Shown here piece by piece: positions 1-2,632 of a stretch of 5,624 nucleotides of DNA. The position numbers were made by a program, and so were the translations under genes. The first letter of the stretch is position 1. Every line of letters starts with the position of its first letter. The notes beneath the pieces were generated by a model. That model saw only the letters and a program-made list of their open reading frames with translations, had not been told where the DNA came from and ran no database searches. Origin of the DNA: Cryomorphaceae bacterium (GTDB taxonomy: Bacteria; Bacteroidota; Bacteroidia; Flavobacteriales; Schleiferiaceae); assembly GCA_949547975.1 (NCBI GenBank), contig CATITW010000291.1:1-5624 (forward strand), given 5' to 3'.

Positions 1-183
1 CGCCGCCAGTATTTTGCAGTGATGGAAGAAGGTGCAAGCTTTGATGAGCACGATTTTATTCACACGGAAAACGTCATTTTGATCGATGAGAACAAGCGAA
101 TTCGCGGGTTCTACGACGGTACAGACGACGAACAAATGGAACAGCTGATCGCGGACATTCAGATTCTTCTAGACAACCACTAG
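1..183 (+). CDS. SCO family (SCO1/SenC) copper-binding protein, C-terminal end only
   Basis: Frame 1 is open from the left edge to a TAG at 181-183 and gives 60 residues ending ...ILLDNH. The segment HDFIHTENVILIDENKRIRG, followed by FYDGT and an acidic helix ending in QLIADIQILL, is the signature C-terminal end of Bacteroidota SCO proteins. These are thioredoxin-fold, membrane-anchored periplasmic proteins that deliver copper to, or reduce, the CuA site of cytochrome c oxidase. The His in FIHTE (visible residue 21) matches the family's conserved copper-ligand His. The paired CxxxC ligands and the N-terminal anchor lie left of the window, since family members are usually about 200-230 residues. 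By family knowledge, the genes further left may be respiratory oxidase or copper genes, but this cannot be seen here. The gene converges with the minus-strand TPR gene, with overlapping stop codons and no terminator hairpin visible between them. Confidence 0.9.
   Translation, partial: RRQYFAVMEEGASFDEHDFIHTENVILIDENKRIRGFYDGTDDEQMEQLIADIQILLDNH
180..183. other. CTAG palindrome shared by two convergent stop codons
   Basis: The four bases CTAG supply TAG to the SCO gene on the plus strand (181-183) and TAG to the TPR gene on the minus strand (complement of 180-182). The two coding regions therefore overlap by 3 nt and there is no intergenic spacer. Transcripts of either gene must extend into the antisense of the other before they end. 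Confidence 0.93.
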
Positions 184-1376
184 TCGATCTCGCTGGATTC
201 TTGGGTAGAGTCTCCGACTTCGATCGTCCCCGCACCTGGAGCGACACGCAAGGTTTTTTCAAGCGTGGAGTCGTTGATTCGAACGGGAGCGACAGGAACT
301 AAACTGCTATCCGGCAGGGAGAACAGTGCGTTGAATCCGGCGTAATTGGTGTCGACGGCGGGTAAAAGGAATTGGTCCATGCCGCGACGGAAATCCCACA
401 AACGCGCCGTGCTGTCTTGCGGATCCACCACGAGACCAGCGGTGTGTTTACCCACTACATTGCCCAGTTCTGAGACGTAAAAACGCGCATATTTCACGTT
501 CTCGAATAGCCCCGGTCGGAACGTGCGGTAATCTTCCACCACGCCATTCGGGCGGTTCTGTTCGGCGACCTTAATGCTCCCTTTTTTATAGAAGCTGAGC
601 GGAAGTTCATTGTCGTTGTAGCGACGTTGCAAGTCGTTTTCAGAAATTTGCGCCAAGCTATCGAGCCCAGCCAAACGCTGAAGAACCACGCGATTGATCA
701 GGTAGTTTACGTTGGCCGGTTTGTAGCTGAGCAGCGCCTCTTGCGTCTTTAGGGCAGTTTCGTACGCTTTGAAAATACGCCATTCTAGCTCGACGTGTTG
801 TTCTGCAGTGAGCCGCCAGAAATCTTCGCCACGTTCGAAGCGGAGGAGGTTTTCTTCTACTTGCTCGCGTGCTTTGTAGTGCTTTTCGCGCTCGATATTG
901 ATCACGGCAAGCATGTAAAAAGGGGTCTGCTTGTCGTAGAGTTCACTCAAGGTAAAATACGTGTCATAGGCATCCGATTTACGCCCTAGTTCGTACTGGA
1001 TGGCGGCTTTGAAGAGCAAGTACTTTTGAAAGTTTTCGCGGAATTCCAGGCATTTTTCGAGATCTGCTAACGCATCATTTAATTGGCCCAATTCATAATG
1101 TGCCTCCGCACGGAAATAATACAAATCCTCACTCTGCAAACGCTTGCTGATCGCCAAATCATAGTGGTTCAATGCTTGAGCGGCTTTCGGCGGTTGGATC
1201 GCCATAAACGCCCGTCCGATCGTCATGTTGTCGCGTCCACTCAGGTTCGCTCCCTTTGGTGCGTATTCTATGATTTTATCGTAGCTCTTGGTATTCCACA
1301 AACGGGCGATGTAACTCTGCGCCGTCACTGGGGTACACAGCACGAGTAGCACCGCTACTAGACTAATCTTCTTCAT
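180..1376 (-). CDS. Periplasmic tetratricopeptide-repeat protein with a TonB-C-like C-terminal segment
   Basis: This 398-residue protein starts at ATG 1376-1374. A Sec signal peptide (MKKISLVAVLLVLCTPVTAQ) has likely cleavage after TPVTA, so the protein is periplasmic or envelope-associated. Residues about 49-184 hold four consecutive TPR-like 34-residue helical hairpins. The clearest is 83-116, with YYFRAEAHYELGQLNDALAD, and similar units follow at about 117-150 and 151-184. Such repeats form a protein-binding solenoid. Residues about 185-265 are helical with no recognised family. Residues about 295-356 look like a TonB C-terminal domain: ARFYVSELGNVVG, then a gap, an aligned Ala, an M-x-x-F-x-x-PA helix end, and a final F-x-LP strand. 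This match is by eye only. The last 40 residues are Thr/Ser/acidic and probably disordered. The start overlaps the end of the lipoprotein gene by 14 nt, which implies one operon and coupled translation. The exact function is not known; an envelope scaffold role is inference. Confidence 0.85.
   Translation of the reverse strand: MKKISLVAVLLVLCTPVTAQSYIARLWNTKSYDKIIEYAPKGANLSGRDNMTIGRAFMAIQPPKAAQALNHYDLAISKRLQSEDLYYFRAEAHYELGQLNDALADLEKCLEFRENFQKYLLFKAAIQYELGRKSDAYDTYFTLSELYDKQTPFYMLAVINIEREKHYKAREQVEENLLRFERGEDFWRLTAEQHVELEWRIFKAYETALKTQEALLSYKPANVNYLINRVVLQRLAGLDSLAQISENDLQRRYNDNELPLSFYKKGSIKVAEQNRPNGVVEDYRTFRPGLFENVKYARFYVSELGNVVGKHTAGLVVDPQDSTARLWDFRRGMDQFLLPAVDTNYAGFNALFSLPDSSLVPVAPVRINDSTLEKTLRVAPGAGTIEVGDSTQESSEID
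1363..1376 (-). other. 14-nt gene overlap, candidate translational coupling site
   Basis: The lipoprotein TAG (1365-1363) lies 9 nt beyond the ATG (1376-1374) of the TPR gene, in a different frame. The overlap codes for the end of the charged lipoprotein tail (NEED) and for MKKI of the next signal peptide. A ribosome ending on the first gene sits directly over the second start. Confidence 0.85.
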
Positions 1377-2466
1377 TCTTTTCTTTAATTTCTTCCTCAG
1401 GAAGTGCCACCGGTTGGCTCACTTCCCAGTGTGCTTTGAATTCGAATTTTTGCGGTGTCAACAAAACCTCCGCTAAGCGATTTTCTTCAAACGAAGGTCC
1501 GTCCCAAACGCCGTTTTTGTTGGCATCTACGAAACCACTCATCATATACGCTCCGGGCAGTAAAGTCCGTGCAGGCAACGTCAGCGTGTCTTGCGCTACA
1601 GCCAGCACTTCGTTGGACATCCATCCGCTGCTGTGTTCAAACCAAACTACAAGCGGTGCCGCGTGTGGTGGGATTTCATAACTCACAACGGCAACTTCAG
1701 AAGTGGCCATAGTATCAAGTACCAGCTGCACAGAATCCACAGCGACCGAATCCCAGATGGGGGCTTCGAACGGTGCCGCTACAAATGGAACCCGAGCGGG
1801 CACGCTGTCCAAACGCGTGATTTGATGCCTTGAAAATCCAAACGGCTCGGTGGTGTCCCAGCTGCCGTTAAAATTCACGTCTTCGAATGCGAGAATATGA
1901 AAGGTGTCTACGGGCAAATAGGTGAATGAAAATCCGCCGTCCTTGTTGGGCGAAGTCTTGAATCGGGCGTTCAAGGTGCTGTCGGTTTGCACGTCGATCA
2001 GCGCTACGGTCAACTTTTCATGGAGTGCTGCGGGTGCCCCGGTGATTTGTCCGTCTAGTCGAAGGCTGTCGATGTAATCTCCGGTGCTCCATACCAACTG
2101 CAAATGCTTGTAAGGGTTGCGTTCGTTGAGGTCTTGAACCGCATCGCCCAGATCTATGCGGTAGGTGGTGTTTGGTTCAAGCTCCTGCGATTTCGACCAG
2201 CTCAGCTCAAGGCGTTTCCCTTGTACTTCAAAAGCCAATTCTTCCAACTCCGGTGTACTTCTCATGGCCCCTCGAAGTTTTGGAGCTTCGATATATTCGT
2301 CAAAGACCACCACAGCCTTGTTGCCGCTAAAGTTCAATGCTCCCATCGCTGGAGCCATTTCTTGGATCACCGGAGGTTGCTCGTCCTTGGCACCGCCTTG
2401 CGGCTGGCTCTGAACGGCGCAGCCCAATAGTGCTAAAAATGCGATAAAACGAATGGAGTATTGCAT
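1363..2466 (-). CDS. Outer-membrane/envelope lipoprotein with SbsA-like Ig domain
   Basis: The 367-residue product starts at ATG 2466-2464. Its lipoprotein signal peptide has a lipobox L-L-G-C, with lipidated Cys16. Next comes the linker QPQGGAKDEQPPV, which strongly resembles the C-x(n)-GG-PKDxxPP start of Bacteroidota Ig-like (Big_5/SbsA-type, PF13205) lipoproteins. Residues about 30-128 fit that domain: a proline-rich start, NFSGNKAVVVFDEYI, and LEPNTTYRIDLGDAVQDLNE, the usual 'NTTYxixlgxxvxDxxxN' strand. Two later beta-sandwich segments each carry an Asp/Asn-rich loop, DVNFNGSWD (196-204) and DANKNGVWD (314-322), which could bind calcium. The C-terminus (PEEEIKEKNEED) is highly charged. 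The gene is the first of a two-gene minus-strand operon with the TPR gene. The exact role is unknown, but proteins of this group are conserved in Bacteroidota envelopes. No canonical Shine-Dalgarno sequence is seen upstream. Confidence 0.88.
   Translation of the reverse strand: MQYSIRFIAFLALLGCAVQSQPQGGAKDEQPPVIQEMAPAMGALNFSGNKAVVVFDEYIEAPKLRGAMRSTPELEELAFEVQGKRLELSWSKSQELEPNTTYRIDLGDAVQDLNERNPYKHLQLVWSTGDYIDSLRLDGQITGAPAALHEKLTVALIDVQTDSTLNARFKTSPNKDGGFSFTYLPVDTFHILAFEDVNFNGSWDTTEPFGFSRHQITRLDSVPARVPFVAAPFEAPIWDSVAVDSVQLVLDTMATSEVAVVSYEIPPHAAPLVVWFEHSSGWMSNEVLAVAQDTLTLPARTLLPGAYMMSGFVDANKNGVWDGPSFEENRLAEVLLTPQKFEFKAHWEVSQPVALPEEEIKEKNEED
1377..1398 (-). promoter_or_regulatory. Purine-rich ribosome loading region of the TPR gene
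   Basis: On the minus strand the 22 nt before the TPR ATG are almost pure A/G, and include GAGGAAG about 19 nt and AAAGAAAAGA directly upstream of the start. The GAGG element is too distant for normal Shine-Dalgarno spacing, so loading probably depends on the A-rich stretch and on coupling from the upstream gene. The same bases encode the Glu/Lys-rich lipoprotein tail. Confidence 0.4.
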
Positions 2467-2632
2467 GACTCAAAGTTGAGGATTTCTAGCCATTTGGTGA
2501 ATACCACGAAAGAACCAAGTTCGAATACTTATCAAAACCCTCATTTACTTGGTCTAATGCCTACTTTAAACCCTTTTTCATCTCTAGTGCACACAATATT
2601 CTTTACTTTAGACTTTACATAAATTTACTAGC
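2467..2632. promoter_or_regulatory. Divergent AT-rich intergenic region between the lipoprotein operon and the giant secreted-protein gene
   Basis: This is the only non-coding stretch in the window (166 nt), and it must hold the promoters for both divergent units. It is visibly more AT-rich than the flanking genes. It contains a 7-bp inverted repeat, ACCAAGT (2514-2520) / ACTTGGT (2547-2553), and short TTTAC direct repeats next to the plus-strand start. I find no good match to the full Bacteroidota promoter (TTG at -33 with TAnnTTTG at -7) on either strand, only partial ones, and no intrinsic terminator. Confidence 0.6.
2604..2611 (+). promoter_or_regulatory. Possible -7 element for the giant secreted-protein gene
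   Basis: TACTTTAG matches the Bacteroidota primary-sigma -7 consensus TAnnTTTG at all but one defined position. It lies 21 nt before the GTG start, which would give a leader of about 15-18 nt. No TTG is present at the expected -33 distance, so this is a weak candidate in an AT-rich region where chance matches are likely. Confidence 0.2.

Noticed and set aside
223..259. Possible intrinsic terminator for the SCO transcript ending in the T6 tract at 254-259
   Set aside because: No stable GC-rich inverted repeat precedes the T-tract; only 3-bp pairings could be found, and the tract lies inside TPR coding sequence (Lys/Thr codons).
74..262. 62-residue minus-strand frame across the convergent junction
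   Set aside because: It overlaps both the SCO C-terminus and the TPR C-terminus in other frames and has basic, arginine-rich junk composition with no family match.
795..1349. Plus-strand open frames within the TPR gene (795-989 and 1083-1349)
   Set aside because: Antisense to the TPR coding frame, with no domain. The hydrophobic stretch in the 795-989 frame arises from the complement of Lys/Glu-rich helices.
2104..2430. Plus-strand open frames within the lipoprotein gene (for example 108 residues at 2104-2430, and 1436-1833)
   Set aside because: They lie fully antisense to a well-supported lipoprotein gene, have no recognisable family or signal peptide, and show the low-complexity composition expected of shadow frames.
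2471..2478. Minus-strand CAACTTTG as a -7 promoter element for the lipoprotein gene
   Set aside because: It is only 4 nt from the ATG, which would leave practically no leader, and there is no TTG at the -33 distance.
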